NCBI GenBank assembly: GCA_037043455.1
Contig: JAWPHD010003094.1
Location: 1 to 64,000, forward strand
Length of the DNA stretch: 64,000 bases
Origin: Cyrtodaria siliqua
Taxonomy: Eukaryota > Mollusca > Bivalvia > Adapedonta > Hiatellidae
Direction of reading: 5' to 3'
Made by a program: the position numbers and the translations under genes. Below are positions 30,946 through 46,600 of the stretch, piece after piece. Below the pieces are notes generated by a model. That model searched no databases, was not told the DNA's origin, and worked only from the letters and a program-made list of their open reading frames with translations. Within the stretch, counting starts at the first letter, position 1; the number at the start of each line of letters is the position of its first letter.

Positions 30946-33900
30946 CAACATAAACCAAACACAATGACAACAGAAACAAATTAAACTTAAATAACAACAG
31001 CCAGGCAAAATATCAATCAAACAACAACATCAAAACTCAATGACAACAGAATCAAATTAAACTTAAATAACAACCGCCAGGCAACATATCAATCAAACAA
31101 CAACATCAAAACACAATAACAACAGAACCAAATTAAACTTAAATAACAACAGCCAGGCAACATATCAATCAAACAACAACAAAACATAATGACAACAGAA
31201 CCAAATTAAACTTAAATAACAACAGTCGGGCAACATATCAATCAAACAGCAACATAAACACAATGACCACAGAACCAAATTAAACTGAAATAACAACAGC
31301 CGGGCAACATATCAATCAAACAACATAAACCAAACACAATGACAACAGAAACAAATTAAACTTAAATAACAACAGCCAGGCAAAATATCAATCAAACAAC
31401 AACATCAAAACACAATGACAACAGAACCAAATTAAACAAATAACAACAGCCAGGCAACGTATCAATCAAACAACAGAATCAAAACACAATGACAACAGAA
31501 GCAACTTAAACTTAAATAACAACCGCCGGGCAGCATATCAATCAAACAACAACAACAAAACACAATGACAACAGGACCAAATTAAACTTAAATAACAACA
31601 GTCGGGCAACATATCAATCAAACAGCAACATAAACACAATGACCACAGAACCAAATTAAACTTAAATAACAACAGCCAGGCAACATATCAATCAAAAAAC
31701 ATAAACAAAATACAATGAAAACAGAACCAAATTAAAGAAATAACAACAGCCAGGCAACGTATCAATCAAACAACAGAATCAAAACACAATGACAACAGAA
31801 GCAACTTAAACTTAAATAACAACTGCCGGGCAGCATATCAATCAAACAACAACAACAAAACACAATGACAACAGGACCAAATTAATTTTAAACAACAACA
31901 GCCAGGCAACATATCAATCAAACAACAACAACAAAACACAATACCAACATAACCAAATTAAACTTAAACAACAACAGCCAGGCAACATATCAATCAAATA
32001 ACAACATAAATACAATGACCACAGAACCAAATTAAACTTAAATAACAACAGTCAGGCAACATATCATCCAAACAACATAAACAAAACACAATAACAACAG
32101 AACCAAATTAAACACATAACAACAGCCAGGCAACATATCAATCAAACAACAACATCAAAACACAATGACAACAGGACCAAATTAAACTTAAATAACAACA
32201 GCCAGGCAACATATCAATCAAACAACAACATCAAAACACAATGACAACAGAACCAAATTAAACTTAAATAACAACCGCCGGGCAACATATCAATCAAACA
32301 ACAACAACAAAACACAATGACAACAGGACCAAATTAAACTTAAATAACAACAGTCGGGCAACATATCAATCAAACAGCAACATAAACACAATGACCACAG
32401 AACCAAATTAAACTGAAATAACAACAGCCGGGCAACATATCAATCAAACAACATAAACCAAACACAATGACAACAGAAACAAATTAAACTTAAATAACAA
32501 CCGACAGGCAACATATCAATCAAACAACAACATCAAAACACAATAACAACAGAACCAAATAAACTTAAATAACAACAGCCAGGCAACATATCAATCAAAC
32601 AACAACAAAACACAATGACAACAGAACCAAATTAAACTTAAATAACAACAGGCGGGCAACATATCAATCAAACAACAACATAAACACAATGACCACAGAA
32701 CCAAATTAAACTTAAATAACAACAGCCAGGCAACATATCAATCAAAAAACATAAACAAAATACAATGAAAACAGAACCAAATTAAACGAATAACAACAGC
32801 CAGGCAACGTATCAATCAAACAACAGAATCAAAACACAATGACAACAGAAGCAACTTAAACTTAAACAACAACCGCCGGGCAGCATATCAATCAAACAAC
32901 AACAACAAAACACAATGACAACAGGACCAAATTAATTTTAAACAACAACAGCCAGGCAACATAATAATCAAACAACAACAACAAAACACAATACCAACAT
33001 AACCAAATTAAACTTAAACAACAACAGCCAGGCAACATATCAATCAAATAACAACATAAATACAATGACCACAGAACCAAATTAAACTTAAATAACAACA
33101 GTCAGGCAACATATCATCCAAACAACATAAACAAAACACAATAACAACAGAACCAAATTAAACACATAACAACAGTCAGGCAACATATCATCCAAACAAC
33201 ATAAACAAAACACAATAACAAGAGAACCAAATTAAACACATAACAACAGCCAGGCAACATATCAATCAAACAACAACATCAAAACACAATGACAACAGAA
33301 CCAAATTAAACTTAAATAACAACCGCCGGGCAGCATATCAATCAAACAACAACAACAAAACACAATGACAACAGGACCAAATTAAACTTAAATAACAACA
33401 GTCGGGCAACATATCAATCAAACAGCAACATAAACACAATGACCACAGAACCAAATTAAACTGAAATAACAACAGCCAGGCAACATATCAATCAAACAAC
33501 ATAAACAAAACACAATGACAACAGAAACAAATTAAACTTAAATAATAACAGCCAGGCAAAATATCAATCAAACAACAACATCAAAACACAATGACAACAG
33601 AATCAAATTAAACTTAAATAACAACCGCCGGGCAACATATCAATCAAACAACAACATCAAAACACAATAACAACAGAACCAAATTAAACTTAAATAACAA
33701 CAGTCGGGCAACATAGCAATCAAACAACAACATAAACACAATGACCACAGAACCAAATTAAACTTAAATAACAACAGCCAGGCAACGTATCAATCAAACA
33801 ACAGAATCAAAACACAATGACAACAGAAGCAACTTAAACTTAAATAACAACTGCCGGGCAGCATATCAATCAAACAACAACAACAAAACACAATGACAAC

Positions 33901-36900
33901 AGGACCAAATTAATTTTAAACAACAACAGCCAGGCAACATATCAATCAAACAACAACAACAAAACACAATACCAACATAACCAAATTAAACTTAAACAAC
34001 AACAGCCAGGCAACATATCAATCAAATAACAACATAAATACAATGACCACAGAACCAAATTAAACTTAAATAACAACAGTCAGGCAACATATCATCCAAA
34101 CAACATAAACAAAACACAATAACAACTGAACCAAATTAAACACATAACAACAGCCAGGCAACATATCAATCAAACAACAACATCAAAACACAATGACAAC
34201 AGAACCAAATTAAACTTAAATAACAACCGCCGGGCAACATATCAATCAAACAACAACAACAAAACACAATGACAACAGGACCAAATTAAACTTAAATAAC
34301 AACAGTCGGGCAACATATCAATCAAACAGCAACATAAACACAATGACCACAGAACCAAATTAAACTGAAATAACAACAGCCAGGCAACATATCAATCAAA
34401 CAACATAAACCAAACCCAATGACAACAGAAACAACTTAAACTTAAATAACAACAGCCAGGCAAAATATCAATCAAACAACAACATCAAAACACAATGACA
34501 ACATAACCAAATTAAACTTAAACAACAACAGCCAGGCAACATATCAATCAAATAACAACATAAATACAATGACCACAGAACCAAATTAAACTTAAATAAC
34601 AACAGTCAGGCAACATATCATCCAAACAACATAAACAAAACACATTAACAACAGAACCAAATTAAACACATAACAACAGCCAGGCAACATATCAATCAAA
34701 CAACAACATCAAAACACAATGACAACAGGACCAAATTAAACTTAAATAACAACAGCCAGGCAACATATCAAACAACAACATCAAAACACAATGACAACAG
34801 AACCAAATTAAACTTAAATAACAACCGCCGGGCAACATATCAATCAAACAACAACAACAAAACACAATGACAACAGAACCAAATTAAACTTAAATAACAA
34901 CAGCCAGGCAACATATCAATCAAACAACAACAACAAAACACAATACCAACATAACCAAATTAAACTTAAATAACAACAGCCAGGCAACATATCAATCAAA
35001 TAACAACATAAATACAATGACCACAGAACCAAATTAAACTTAAATAACAACAGTCAGGCAACATATCATCCAAACAACATAACGAAACACAATAACAACA
35101 GAACCAAATTAAACACATAACAACAGCCAGGCAACATATCAATCAAACAACAACATCAAAACACAATGACAACAGGACCAAATTAAACTTATATAACAAC
35201 AGCCAGGCAACATATCAATCAAACAACAACATCAAAACACAATGACAACAGAACCAAATTAAACTTAAATAACAACCGCCGGGCAACATATCAATCAAAC
35301 AACAACAACAAAACACAATGACAACAGGACCAAATTAAACTTAAATAACAACAGTCGGGCAACATATCAATCAAACAGCAACATAAACACAATGACCACA
35401 GAACCAAATTAAACAGAAATAACAACAGCCAGGCAACATATCAATCAAACAACATAAACCAAACACAATGACAACAGAAACAAATTAAACTTAAATAACA
35501 ACAGCCAGGCAAAATATCAATCAAACAACAACATCAAAACACAATGACAACAAAATCAAATTAAACTTAAATAACAACCGCCGGGCAACATATCAATCAA
35601 ACAACAACATCAAAACACAATAACAACAGAACCAAATTAAACTTAAATAACAACAGCCAGGCAACATATCAATCAAACAACAACAAAACACAATGACAAC
35701 AGAACCAAATTAAACTTAAATAACAACAGTCGGGCAACATATCAATCAAACAACAACATAAACACAATGACCACAGAACCAAATTAAACTTAAATAACAA
35801 CAGCCAGGCAACATATCAATCAAAAAACATGAACAAAATACAATGAAAACAGAACCAAATTAAACAAATAACAACAGCCAGGCAACGTATCAATCAAACA
35901 ACAGAATCAAAACACAATGACAACAGAAACAAATTAAACTTAAATAACAACAGTCGGGCAACATATCAATCAAACAGCAACATAAACACAATGACCACAG
36001 AACCAAATTAAACTGAAATAACAACAGCCGGGCAACATATCAATCAAACAACATAAACCAAACACAATGACAACAGAAACAAATTAAACTTAAATAACAA
36101 CAGCCAGGCAAAATATCAATCAAACAACAACATCAAAACACAATGACAACAGAATCAAATTAAACTTAAATAACAACCGCCAGGCAACATATCAATCAAA
36201 CAACAACATCAAAACACAATAACAACAGAACCAAATTAAACTTAAATAACAACAGCCAGGCAACATATCAATCAAACAACAACATAAACACAATGACCAA
36301 AGAACCAAATTAAACTTAAATAACAACAGCCAGGCAACATATCAATCAAAAAAAATAAACAAAATACAATGAAAACAGAACCAAATTAAACAAATAACAA
36401 CAGCCAGGCAACGTATCAATCAAACAACAGAATCAAAACACAATGACAACAGAAGCAACTTAAACTTAAATAACAACCGCCGGGCAGCATATCAATCAAA
36501 CAACAACAACAAAAAACAATGACAACAGGACCAAATTAATTTTAAACAACAACAGCCAGGCAACATATCAATCAAACAACAACAACAAAACACAATACCA
36601 ACATAACCAAATTAAACTTAAACAACAACAGCCAGGCAACATATCAATCAAATAACAACATAAATACAATGACCACAGAACCAAATTAAACTTAAATAAC
36701 AACAGTCAGGCAACATATCATCCAAACAACATAAACAAAACACAATAACAACAGAACCAAATTAAACACGTAACAACAGCCAGGCAACATATCAATCAAA
36801 CAACAACATCAAAACACAATGACAACAGGACCAAATTAAACTTAAATAACAAGAGCCAGGCAACATATCAATCAAACAACAACATCAAAACACAATGACA

Positions 36901-37738
36901 ACAGAACCAAATTAAACTTAAATAACAACCGCCGGGCAACATATCAATCAAACAACAACAACAAAACACAATGACAACAGGACCAAATTAAACAAATATC
37001 AACAGTCGGGCAACATATCAATCAAACAGCAACATAAACACAATGACCACAGAACCAAATTAAACTGAAATAACAACAGCCAGGCAACATATCAATCAAA
37101 CAACATAAACCAAACCCAATGACAACAGAAACAAATTAAACTTAAATAACAAAAGCCAGGCAAAATATCAATCAAACAACAACATAAAAACACAATGACA
37201 ACAGAATCAAATTAAACTTAAATAACAACCGCCGGGCAACATATCAATCAAACAACAACATCAAAACACAATAACAACAGAACCAAATTAAACTTAAATA
37301 ACAACAGCCAGGCAACATATCAATCAAACAACAACAAAACACAATGACAACAGAACCAAATTAGACTTAAATAACAACAGTCGGGCAACATATCAATCAA
37401 ACAACAACATAAACACAATGACCACAGAACCAAATTAAACTTAAATAACAACAGCCAGGCAACATATCAATCAAAAAACATGAACAAAATACAATGAAAA
37501 CAGAACCAAATTAAACAAATAACAACAGCCAGGCAACGTATCAATCAAACAACAGAATCAAAACACAATGACAACAGAAGCAACTTAAACTTAAATAACA
37601 ACCGCCGGGCAGCATATCAATCAAACAACAACAACTAAACACAATGACAACAGGACCATATTAATTTTAAACAACAACAGAAAGGCAACATATCAATCAA
37701 ACAACAACAACAAAACACAATACCAACATAACCAAATT
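30460..37738. repeat. About 7.28-kb block, first of two tandem copies
   Basis: About 97 monomers that recur at 37739-46600. Markers in the left part are offset 7279 bp: AACACATAACAGCC (30611, 37890), AAAACTCAATG (31032, 38311), AAAACATAATG (31181, 38460). CCAAATAAACTT (about 32555, 39911) is offset 7356. Markers in the right part are offset 8482-8860 bp: CAACATAATAATC (about 32959, 41441), CAACATAGCAATC (about 33710, 42570), TATCAAACAACAACATC (about 34767, 43627), CATAACGAAAC (35079, 43939) and AACAAGAGCCAGG (36849, 45709). Confidence 0.78.
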
Positions 37739-40700
37739 AAACTTAAACAACAACAGCCAGGCAACATATCAATCAAATAACAACATAAATACAATGACCA
37801 CAGAACCAAATTAAACTTAAATAACAACAGTCAGGCAACATATCATCCAAACAACATAAACAAAACACAATAACAACAGAACCAAATTAAACACATAACA
37901 GCCAGGCAACATATCAATCAAACAACAACATCAAAACACAATGACAACAGGACCAAATTAAACTTAAATAACAACAGCCAGGCAACATATCAATCAAACA
38001 ACAACATCAAAACACAATGACAACAGAACCAAATTAAACTTAAATAACAACCGCCGGGCAACATATCAAACAAACAACAACAACAAAACACAATGACAAC
38101 AGGACCAAATTAAACTTAAATAACAACAGTCGGGCAACATATCAATCAAACAGCAACATAAACACAATGACCACAGAACCAAATTAAACTGAAATAACAA
38201 CAGCCGGGCAACATATCAATCAAACAACATAAACCAAACACAATGACAACAGAAACAAATTAAACTTAAATAACAACAGCCAGGCAAAATATCAATCAAA
38301 CAACAACATCAAAACTCAATGACAACAGAATCAAATTAAACTTAAATAACAACCGCCAGGCAACATATCAATCAAACAACAACATCAAAACACAATAACA
38401 ACAGAACCAAATTAAACTTAAATAACAACAGCCAGGCAACATATCAATCAAACAACAACAAAACATAATGACAACAGAACCAAATTAAACTTAAATAACA
38501 ACAGTCGGGCAACATATCAATCAAACAGCAACATAAACACAATGACCACAGAACCAAATTAAACTGAAATAACAACAGCCGGGCAACATATCAATCAAAC
38601 AACATAAACCAAACACAATGACAACAGAAACAAATTAAACTTAAATAACAACAGCCAGGCAAAATATCAATCAAACAACAACATCAAAACACAATGACAA
38701 CAGAACCAAATTAAACAAATAACAACAGCCAGGCAACGTATCAATCAAACAACAGAATCAAAACACAATGACAACAGAAGCAACTTAAACTTAAATAACA
38801 ACCGCCGGGCAGCATATCAATCAAACAACAACAACAAAACACAATGACAACAGGACCAAATTAAACTTAAATAACAACAGTCGGGCAACATATCAATCAA
38901 ACAGCAACATAAACACAATGACCACAGAACCAAATTAAACTTAAATAACAACAGCCAGGCAACATATCAATCAAAAAACATAAACAAAATACAATGAAAA
39001 CAGAACCAAATTAAACAAATAACAACAGCCAGGCAACGTATCAATCAAACAACAGAATCAAAACACAATGACAACAGAAGCAACTTAAACTTAAATAACA
39101 ACCGCCGGGCAGCATATCAATCAAACAACAACAACAAAACACAATGACAACAGGACCAAATTAATTTTAAACAACAACAGCCAGGCAACATATCAATCAA
39201 ACAACAACAACAAAACACAATACCAACATAACCAAATTAAACTTAAACAACAACAGCCAGGCAACATATCAATCAAATAACAACATAAATACAATGACCA
39301 CAGAACCAAATTAAACTTAAATAACAACAGTCAGGCAACATATCATCCAAACAACATAAACAAAACACAATAACAACAGAACCAAATTAAACACATAACA
39401 ACAGCCAGGCAACATATCAATCAAACAACAACATCAAAACACAATGACAACAGGACCAAATTAAACTTAAATAACAACAGCCAGGCAACATATCAATCAA
39501 ACAACAACATCAAAACACAATGACAACAGAACCAAATTAAACTTAAATAACAACCGCCGGGCAACATATCAATCAAACAACAACAACAAAACACAATGAC
39601 AACAGGACCAAATTAAACTTAAATAACAACAGTCGGGCAACATATCAATCAAACAGCAACATAAACACAATGACCACAGAACCAAATTAAACTGAAATAA
39701 CAACAGCCGGGCAACATATCAATCAAACAACATAAACCAAACACAATGACAACAGAAACAAATTAAACTTAAATAACAACAGCCAGGCAAAATATCAATC
39801 AAACAACAACATCAAAACACAATGACAACAGAATCAAATTAAACTTAAATAACAACCGCCAGGCAACATATCAATCAAACAACAACATCAAAACACAATA
39901 ACAACAGAACCAAATAAACTTAAATAACAACAGCCAGGCAACATATCAATCAAACAACAACAAAACACAATGACAACAGGACCAAATTAAACTTAAATAA
40001 CAACAGTCGGGCAACATATCAATCAAACAACAACATAAACACAATGACCACAGAACCAAATTAAACTTAAATAACAACAGCCAGGCAACATATCAATCAA
40101 AAAACATAAACAAAATACAATGAAAACAGAACCAAATTAAACAAATAACAACAGCCAGGCAACGTATCAATCAAACAACAGAATCAAAACACAATGACAA
40201 CAGAAGCAACTTAAACTTAAATAACAACCGCCGGGCAGCATATCAATCAAACAACAACAACAAAACACAACGACAACAGGACCAAATTAATTTTAAACAA
40301 CAACAGCCAGGCAACATATCAATCAAACAACAACAACAAAACACAATACCAACATAACCAAATTAAACTTAAACAACAACAGCCAGGCAACATATCAATC
40401 AAATAACAACATAAATACAATGACCACAGAACCAAATTAAACTTAAATAACAACAGTCAGGCAACATATCATCCAAACAACATAAACAAAACACAATAAC
40501 AACAGAACCAAATTAAACACATAACAACAGCCAGGCAACATATCAATCAAACAACAACATCAAAACACAATGACAACAGGACCAAATTAAACTTAAATAA
40601 CAACAGCCAGGCAACATATCAATCAAACAACAACATCAAAACACAATGACAACAGGACCAAATTAAACTTAAATAACAACCGCCGGGCAACATATCAATC

Positions 40701-43700
40701 AAACAACAACAACAAAACACAATGACAACAGGACCAAATTAAACTTAAATAACAACAGTCGGGCAACATATCAATCAAACAGCAACATAAACACAATGAC
40801 CACAGAACCAAATTAAACTGAAATAACAACAGCCAGGCAACATATCAATCAAACAACATAAACCAAACACAATGACAACAGAAACAAATTAAACTTAAAT
40901 AACAACAGCCAGGCAAAATATCAATCAAACAACAACATCAAAACACAATGACAACAGAATCAAATTAATCTTAAATAACAACCGCCGGGCAACATATCAA
41001 TCAAACAACAACATCAAAACACAATAACAACAGAACCAAATTAAACTTAAATAACAACAGCCAGGCAACATATCAATCAAACAACAACAAAACACAATGA
41101 CAACAGAACCAAATTAAACTTAAATAACAACAGTCGGGCAACATATCAATCAAACAACAACATAAACACAATGACCACAGAACCAAATTAAACTTAAATA
41201 ACAACAGCCAGGCAACATATCAATCAAAAAACATAAACAAAATACAATGAAAACAGAACCAAATTAAACAAATAACAACGGCCAGGCAACGTATCAATCA
41301 AACAACAGAATCGAAACACAATGACAACAGAAGGAACTTAAACTTAAACAACAACCGCCGGGCAGCATATCAATCAAACAACAACAACAAAACACAATGA
41401 CAACAGGACCAAATTAATTTTAAACAACAACAGCCAGGCAACATAATAATCAAACAACAACAACAAAACACAATACCAACATAACCAAATTAAACTTAAA
41501 CAACAACAGCCAGGCAACATATCAATCAAATAACAACATAAATACAATGACCACAGAACCAAATTAAACTTAAATAACAACAGTCAGGCAACATATCATC
41601 CAAACAACATAAACAAAACACAATAACAACAGAACCAAATTAAACACATAACAACAGTCAGGCAACATATCATCCAAACAACATAAACAAAACACTATAA
41701 CAAGAGAACCAAATTAAACACATAACAACAGCCAGGCAACATATCAATCAAACAACAACATCAAAACACAATGACAACAGAACCAAATTAAACTTAAATA
41801 ACAACCGCCGGGCAGCATATCAATCAAACAACAACAACAAAACACAATGACAACAGGACCAAATTAAACTTAAATAACAACAGTCGGGCAACATATCAAT
41901 CAAACAGCAACATAAACACAATGACCACAGAACCAAATTAAACTGAAATAACAACAGCCAGGCAACATATCAATCAAACAACATAAACCAAACACAATGA
42001 CAACAGAAACAAATTAAACTGAAATAACAACAGCCAGGCAAAATATCAATCAAACAACAACATCAAAACACAATGACAACAGAATCAAATTAAACTTAAA
42101 TAACAACCGCCGGGCAACATATCAATAAAACAACAACATTAAAACACAATAACAACAGAACCAAATTAAACTTAAATAACAACAGCCAGGCAACATATCA
42201 ATCAAACAACAACAACAAAACACAATACCAACATAACCAAATTAAACTTAAACAACAACAGCCAGGCAACATATCAATCAAACAGCAACATAAACACAAT
42301 GACCACAGAACCAAATTAAACTGAAATAACAACAGCCAGGCAACATATCAATCAAACAACATAAACAAAACACAATGACAACAGAAACAAATTAAACTTA
42401 AATAACAACAGCCAGGCAAAATATCAATCAAACAACAACATCAAAACACAATGACAACAGAATCAAATTAAACTTAAATAACAACCGCCGGGCAACATAT
42501 CAATCAAACAACAACATCAAAACACAATAACAACAGAACCAAATTAAACTTAAATAACAACAGTCGGGCAACATAGCAATCAAACAACAACATAAACACA
42601 ATGACCACAGAACCAAATTAAACTTAAATAACAACAGCCAGGCAACGTATCAATCAAACAACAGAATCAAAACACAATGACAACAGAAGCAACTTAAACT
42701 TAAATAACAACTGCCGGGCAGCATATCAATCAAACAACAACAACAAAACACAATGACAACAGGACCAAATTAATTTTAAACAACAACAGCCAGGCAACAT
42801 ATCAATCAAACAACAACAACAAAACACAATACCAACATAACCAAATTAAACTTAAACAACAACAGCCAGGCAACATATCAATCAAATAACAACATAAATA
42901 CAATGACCACAGAACCAAATTAAACTTAAATAACAACAGTCAGGCAACATATCATCCAAACTATATAAACAAAACACAATAACAACTGAACCAAATTAAA
43001 CACATAACAACAGCCAGGCAACATATCAATCAAACAACAACATCAAAACACAATGACAACAGAACCAAATTAAACTTAAATAACAACCGCCGGGCAACAT
43101 ATCAATCAAACAACAACAACAAAACACAATGACAACAGGACCAAATTAAACTTAAATAACAACAGTCGGGCAACATATCAATCAAACAGCAACATAAACA
43201 CAATGACCACAGAACCAAATTAAACTGAAATAACAACAGCCAGGCAACATATCAATCAAACAACATAAACCAAACCCAATGACAACAGAAACAACTTAAA
43301 CTTAAATAACAACAGCCAGGCAAAATATCAATCAAACAACAACATCAAAACACAATGACAACATAACCAAATTAAACTTAAACAACAACAGCCAGGCAAC
43401 ATATCAATCAAATAACAACATAAATACAATGACCACAGAACCAAATTAAACTTAAATAACAACAGTCAGGCAACATATCATCCAAACAACATAAACAAAA
43501 CACATTAACAACAGAACCAAATTAAACACATAACAACAGCCAGGCAACATATCAATCAAACAACAACATCAAAACACAATGACAACAGGACCAAATTAAA
43601 CTTAAATAACAACAGCCAGGCAACATATCAAACAACAACATCAAAACACAATGACAACAGAACCAAATTAAACTTAAATAACAACCGCCGGGCAACATAT

Positions 43701-46600
43701 CAATCAAACAACAACAACAAAACACAATGACAACAGAACCAAATTAAACTTAAATAACAACAGCCAGGCAACATATCAATCAAACAACAACAACAAAACA
43801 CAATACCAACATAACCAAATTAAACTTAAATAACAACAGCCAGGCAACATATCAATCAAATAACAACATAAATACAATGACCACAGAACCAAATTAAACT
43901 TAAATAACAACAGTCAGGCAACATATCATCCAAACAACATAACGAAACACAATAACAACAGAACCAAATTAAACACATAACAACAGCCAGGCAACATATC
44001 AATCAAACAACAACATCAAAACACAATGACAACAGGACCAAATTAAACTTATATAACAACAGCCAGGCAACATATCAATCAAACAACAACATCAAAACAC
44101 AATGACAACAGAACCAAATTAAACTTAAATAACAACCGCCGGGCAACATATCAATCAAACAACAACAACAAAACACGATGACAACAGGACCAAATTAAAC
44201 TTAAATAACAACAGTCGGGCAACATATCAATCAAACAGCAACATAAACACAATGACCACAGAACCAAATTAAACTGAAATAACAACAGCCAGGCAACATA
44301 TCAATCAAACAACATAAACCAAACACAATGACAACAGAAACAAATTAAACTTAAATAACAACAGCCAGGCAAAATATCAATCAAACAACAACATCAAAAC
44401 ACAATGACAACAGAATCAAATTAAACTTAAATAACAACCGCCGGGCAACATATCAATCAAACAACAACATCAAAACACAATAACAACAGAACCAAATTAA
44501 ACTTAAATAACAACAGCCAGGCAACATATCAATCAAACAACAACAAAACACAATGACAACAGAACCAAATTAAACTTAAATAACAACAGTCGGGCAACAT
44601 ATCAATCAAACAACAACATAAACACAATGACCACAGAACCAAATTAAACTTAAATAACAACAGCCAGGCAACATATCAATCAAAAAACATGAACAAAATA
44701 CAATGAAAACAGAACCAAATTAAACAAATAACAACAGCCAGGCAACGTATCAATCAAACAACAGAATCAAAACACAATGACAACAGAAACAAATTAAACT
44801 TAAATAACAACAGTCGGGCAACATATCAATCAAACAGCAACATAAACACAATGACCACAGAACCAAATTAAAATGAAATAACAACAGCCGGGCAACATAT
44901 CAATCAAACAACATAAACCAAACACAATGACAACAGAAACAAATTAAACTTAAATAACAACAGCCAGGCAAAATATCAATCAAACAACAACATCAAAACA
45001 CAATGACAACAGAATCAAATTAAACTTAAATAACAACCGCCAGGCAACATATCAATCAAACAACAACATCAAAACACAATAACAACAGAACCAAATTAAA
45101 CTTAAATAACAACAGCCAGGCAACATATCAATCAAACAACAACATAAACACAATGACCACAGAACCAAATTAAACTTAAATAACAACAGCCAGGCAACAT
45201 ATCAATCAAAAAACATAAACAAAATACAATGAAAACAGAACCAAATTAAACAAATAACAACAGCCAGGCAACGTATCAATCAAACAACAGAATCAAAACA
45301 CAATGACAACAGAAGCAACTTAAACTTAAATAACAACCGCCGGGCAGCATATCAATCAAACAACAACAACAAAACACAATGACAACAGGACCAAATTAAT
45401 TTTAAACAACAACAGCCAGGCAACATATCAATCAAACAACAACAACAAAACACAATACCAACATAACCAAATTAAACTTAAACAACAACAGCCAGGCAAC
45501 ATATCAATCAAATAACAACATAAATAGAATGACCACAGAACCAAATTAAACTTAAATAACAACAGTCAGGCAACATATCATCCAAACAACATAAACAAAA
45601 CACAATAACAACAGAACCAAATTAAACACGTAACAACAGCCAGGCAACATATCAATCAAACAACAACATCAAAACACAATGACAACAGGACCAAATTAAA
45701 CTTAAATAACAAGAGCCAGGCAACATATCAATCAAACAACATCAAAACACAATGACAACAGAACCAAATTAAACTTAAATAACAACCGCCGGGCAACATA
45801 TCAATCAAACAACAACAACAAAACACAATGACAACAGGACCAAATTAAACTTAAATAACAACAGTCGGGCAACATATCAATCAAACAGCAACATAAACAC
45901 AATGACCACAGAACCAAATTAAACTGAAATAACAACAGCCAGGCAACATATCAATCAAACAACATAAACCAAACCCAATGACAACAGAAACAAATTAAAC
46001 TTAAATAACAAAAGCCAGGCAAAATATCAATCAAACAACAACATAAAAACACAATGACAACAGAATCAAATTAAACTTAAATAACAACCGCCGGGCAACA
46101 TATCAATCAAACAACAACATCAAAACACAATAACAACAGAACCAAATTAAACTTAAATAACAACAGCCAGGCAACATATCAATCAAACAACAACAAAACA
46201 CAATGACAACAGAACCAAATTAGACTTAAATAACAACAGTCGGGCAACATATCAATCAAACAACAACATAAACACAATGACCACAGAACCAAATTAAACT
46301 TAAATAACAACAGCCAGGCAACATATCAATCAAAAAACATCAACAAAATACAATGAAAACAGAACCAAATTAAACAAATAACAACAGCCAGGCAACGTAT
46401 CAATCAAACAACAGAATCAAAACACAATGACAACAGAAGCAACTTAAACTTAAATAACAACCGCCGGGCAGCATATCAATCAAACAACAACAACTAAACA
46501 CAATGACAACAGGACCAAATTAATTTTAAACAACAACAGAAAGGCAACATATCAATCAAACAACAACAACAAAACACAATACCAACATAACCAAATTAAA
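37739..46600. repeat. Second copy of the 7.28-kb block, with extra units
   Basis: Tandem partner of 30460-37738, about 1.58 kb longer. The offset steps are informative: 7279 to 7356 is one monomer, 7356 to 8482 is one whole 1127-bp unit (40006-41132), and 8482 to 8860 is 378 bp, about five monomers near 42.1-42.5 kb. The right end is near 46600, where this copy skips monomer F and enters GTCAGGC. Shared late markers include GACTTAAATAACAACAG preceded by TTA (37361, 46219) and CAGAAAGGCAAC (about 37678, 46537). Confidence 0.75.
40006..41132. repeat. Second complete 15-monomer unit, 1127 bp
   Basis: Same A-to-O order and same 15 monomer lengths as the unit at 11317, with A starting at 40006, K at 40758, O at 41060 and the next A at 41133. 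It shares the private change AATTAATCTT in monomer M with 12219. It appears to be an extra unit relative to the related block at 30.46-37.74 kb: the offset between the two blocks rises from about 7356 to about 8482 bp across it, one unit length. Confidence 0.88.
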
